Shown here: positions 42,738 to 64,000 of the stretch, piece after piece
How positions within the stretch are numbered: position 1 is the first letter of the stretch
Layout: every line of letters starts with the position of its first letter
Origin: Microcebus murinus
Lineage: Eukaryota > Chordata > Mammalia > Primates > Cheirogaleidae
NCBI RefSeq assembly: GCF_040939455.1
Contig: NC_134117.1
Coordinates: 31,365,501-31,429,500, forward strand
DNA length: 64,000 bases
Direction of reading: 5' to 3'
Position numbers and translations under genes: made by a program
The notes under the pieces: model-generated
Seen by the model: the letters and a program-made list of their open reading frames with translations, nothing else
Told to the model about the DNA's origin: nothing
Database searches by the model: none

Positions 42738-42957
42738 TTCCAAACTCCTGGGCTCAAGCTATCCTGCTGCCTCAGCCTCCTGAGTAGCTGGAACTACAGG
42801 CATGCACCACCATGCCCGGCTATATATTTTTAGTTGGCCAGTTAATTTCTTTCTATTTTTAGTAGAGACGGAGTCTTGCTCTTGATCAGGCTGATTTCCA
42901 ACTCCTGACCTTGAGCAATCCACCCACCTCGGCCTCCCAGAGTGCTAGGATTACAGT
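42738..42957 (-). repeat. Truncated strepsirrhine Alu
   Basis: Antisense Alu with 'tagttggccagttaatttc' and 'cctcccagagtgctaggatt'. The A-tail side starts abruptly at 'caaactcctgggctcaagc', and the 5' head beyond 'ggattacag' is missing. It lies about 150 bp past the FRA10AC1 polyadenylation site. Confidence 0.85.
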
Positions 42958-42959
42958 TA

Positions 42960-44890
42960 TTATTCATTAATTCCACAAATATTTATCAGGCTTCTATTAT
43001 GTGTGAGGCATTGTGCTGGGCATTGCTATAAAGGAACTATCTAGGAATAATTATGCAATCTTTTCTGAACTTCATTTGGAAAATAGTAAATCAGTGTAGG
43101 ATTTATCAGTGTTAAACCTTGGTTGATAGTCCCCTCATTTCTGGAAGAAATATTGTATTTTCATCTTGCTGCTATATAGTGAATATAAAGGGATCTTGAT
43201 TTCTGAGGAAAGTGTTTAAAGTGAAGTGTCCAGCAGCAACATTGATATTAGTAGTTGAATATATGTAATTAAACATTCTTATGATAAAAATATATTAATA
43301 GTATAATGGTCATCAGAAAATAAAATTTCTGCAAAATTAAATGATAACTAGGAAGAATATCTAAAGACCCTTTAAAAATAAATGCAAACATTTGGTATTA
43401 CAAGTATGGTTTATAACATCAAGCTCATGTATAAATGTCAGTCATTATATAAAATCATAATCCATTCATACACAGTAGCAGATAATGGGAGTCATATTTT
43501 TAAGGAGTCTTTGTAAAGACCTCTAGGGTAATGAGTTTAAAAATCAATTTTTGTACATTCCTATCTCAAACTTTGCTAGAGTGTGGTCAGTTGGTCTGGG
43601 AGGTTTGAAGTTATGCTTTCTTATACTTGGCTCTTAGGCAAAGTTTATATATTTGGCAGACCTTCAGTGGTGGGACCTCTCTACCCTCAATTCCATTTCT
43701 GATGACTGAGGAGGGGGAGTTGTTTGAGCTGACTGATATTTTGGGGTCCGGAATTAGTAGTGATCCTAAATGTAGAGTTTCAAAATTATTTTAAGCAGTG
43801 GAAATGAGGGAGTACATGCATCACTTGCCAAAGGTGATGACTTTTATAACACTCATTTGAGTATATATATGACACTGAGTCATTCTTTATTTATACCTAT
43901 TTGTGGTAACGTTTATTCAAAATATTCATATTTACTGAGTGCCTACCTTGTGCCAGGTACTACTCTAGGTGACAAGATAGAGCTGTGAACAAAACAGACA
44001 AAAAAGACAAAAATCCTTTATGAACTGAACGTTCTAATATGAGAGAAGCAATCTTATGATTCTGAGTACCTCACTTGTAAAAATATAACAAATGGTGATT
44101 TATTTCTTAGCTGCTCAAAGTTGTACATTCTCTATTATAAAACATATTTGAGGTTCATAGATCTTCAATACAATTCATTATAATTTACATATCTTTTGAC
44201 AGAAGAACCTATGGCAATATATATGGTATAACTTACTATTCTGTTTTCTAAATTTGTCCATAAATATAGATAAATAAAGGAAGAAATCTTAAATTTCTTT
44301 GATATTCAGACAGACTTATACCATGTAGTAGAAATAGTTGCTTGTCCTTAATTTCTCTTGACAACTCAATATTTAGAAGCTTGGTAGATCTATTAATCAT
44401 TTTTTAAAAGTAATCTCAGCTGAACTCATTCCAAACTGCTTTTGATAAAGAAGTTCTTGTATAATCAAATCACATCTTTCTCTATGATGCATAATATATA
44501 TTAGCTGATTTAATTTGCATCAGGGTTATCCAGTTAGTATCTCATAAATTGATCATTCTTTCAATGAGAAGAATAGTTCTGAACATTTAAAAAAATTCTT
44601 AGTTACATGTAAAATGATTGATTTCAGACTTTGAAGGGGGAGCACAAGACAAGGACATAGTTTTAATAAACTGTCAAAAAATGGTATGGTCTTCATCAAT
44701 CCATTATCAAGGATAAAAAATAGAGGAAAAAGATAAGCATTTCAGATAGAATAACATTTGACATCCTTTTTTCTTTGTTTTCTTATACTGTATTTACATA
44801 CATTACACATTCTATACTGTGTTTACTCTTATAGTAAGACGTGTTGATGAGAGATTTTTAGTTCTGGAAGTGGTTTGAGGCATGAATCAT
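42960..44890. other. Intergenic AT-rich DNA between the two gene tails
   Basis: No gene is visible. Weak ancient-repeat wording is present ('atttatcaggcttctattatg' minus one base near 42980, 'gtgccaggtactactctagg' near 43950), but nothing I can name firmly. Confidence 0.45.
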
Positions 44891-44899
44891 AAATGTTGT

Positions 44900-45295
44900 A
44901 GAACATATTGTGCACACACACACCCATGCAGTTCACATGTTGAAGTCTCAATCCCCAGTACTTCAGAATGTGAATGTATTTGGAGAGAAGGCCGTTAAGT
45001 ATACAATTAAGATTAAAAAGAGGTCACATGGGTGGGCCCTAATCCAATACTGTGTCCATATAAGAAAAAGAGATTAGAACACAGATGCACACACAGGGAA
45101 GACCCCATGTGAAGACTGGGGAGAGGATGCATTTCTACAAACCAAGGAGGGAAGCCTCACAAGAAACCAACCCTGCTAACTTCTTGATCTTGAACTTCTA
45201 GCCTCCAGAACTGTGAGAAAATAAATGTATGTTAGTTAAGCCATCCAGTTTGTGTTACTTTATTAGGCAGCCTTAACAAATAAATATAATTAATA
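44900..45295 (+). repeat. Old MaLR-type LTR (MLT1/MST-like), solo
   Basis: Wording 'acatgttgaagtctcaatcc', 'gtgggccctaatccaatac', 'agaaaccaaccctgctaac' and 'cctccagaactgtgagaaaa' followed by AATAAATG follows the order of a mammalian MaLR-class LTR. There is no internal retroviral sequence beside it. The subfamily is uncertain. It begins just past the PDE6C polyadenylation region. Confidence 0.65.
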
Positions 45296-45365
45296 ACTTT
45301 TTAAAAAGCGTTTGTGAGTAGTTTCAGGGTTGCATTTTTTTGTCTTGCTTTGCACTTTGTTGAGC

Positions 45366-45371
45366 TTTATT
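45366..45371 (-). promoter_or_regulatory. PDE6C: PDE6C polyadenylation signal (AATAAA)
   Basis: The + strand TTTATT gives AATAAA on the - strand, about 185 bases after the PDE6C stop codon. Another TTTATT at about 45261 is inside or beside the LTR and is a weaker candidate. Confidence 0.6.
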
Positions 45372-45554
45372 TTGCCTTTATGGTTTTCAGACTAGCAATA
45401 TATATTTTCTTGATAGTCACAGGGTAGTTTTTCTGAAGATCCTCTTACTGTTATTTGATGTTTGCTGAATGAAATTTGCTGAAGTTCTTTTGAGTGTTTT
45501 CTGGTTTTCTTCAAGAGTAAAATGACATTTGAAATTTAAACCAGTTGGATTATA

Positions 45555-63998
<18,444 letters not shown>

Positions 63999-64000
63999 GT

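Overview
This window is nuclear DNA from a primate, most likely a strepsirrhine and plausibly a mouse-lemur-like species. The coding exons match two adjacent human chromosome 10q23 genes. The dimeric Alu copies carry the ATTGGCCAACTAATATATATAG-type mid-region and the GCTGTGAGCTAGGCTGACGCCACGGCAC-type right arm that I associate with lemurs and galagos (split here for length: ATTGGCCAACTAATATATAT and GCTAGGCTGACGCCACGG). There are also two piggyBac-like MITEs; recent piggyBac activity in primates is known from mouse lemur. The species call is inference.

Layout. Positions 1-9000 are intergenic: L1 remnants, an L2, MIRs, a hAT MITE nested in a MIR, Alus and a decayed mariner. Positions 9000-9330 form a CpG-island promoter with ETS-type motifs and seven CGG units. 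This is the FRA10A fragile-site repeat region at the 5' end of FRA10AC1. FRA10AC1 runs on the + strand; its complete 315-codon reading frame is spread over 13 coding exons from 11241 to 42514, with an ATTAAA polyadenylation signal at 42568. About 2.8 kb of intergenic DNA (a truncated Alu, unique AT-rich DNA and an old MaLR-type LTR) separates it from the 3' end of PDE6C. PDE6C lies tail-to-tail on the - strand. Its last ten exons are present (45555 to 63938), covering the whole C-terminal catalytic domain from the YHNW metal-binding motif to the prenylation box CLML. The earlier exons (GAF domains) lie beyond position 64000.

Function. The two genes are neighbours but do not act in one pathway. 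FRA10AC1 is a nuclear, spliceosome-associated protein. PDE6C is the catalytic subunit of cone photoreceptor cGMP phosphodiesterase. Non-canonical introns are a recurring theme: FRA10AC1 intron 4 has the signals of a U12-type (minor spliceosome) intron, and PDE6C intron 18 uses a GC-AG splice pair. I found no CRISPR, tRNA, rRNA or other protein-coding gene. The most unusual lineage-specific signal is the pair of TTAA-associated MITEs in FRA10AC1 introns, with palindromic subterminal repeats present in different copy number.
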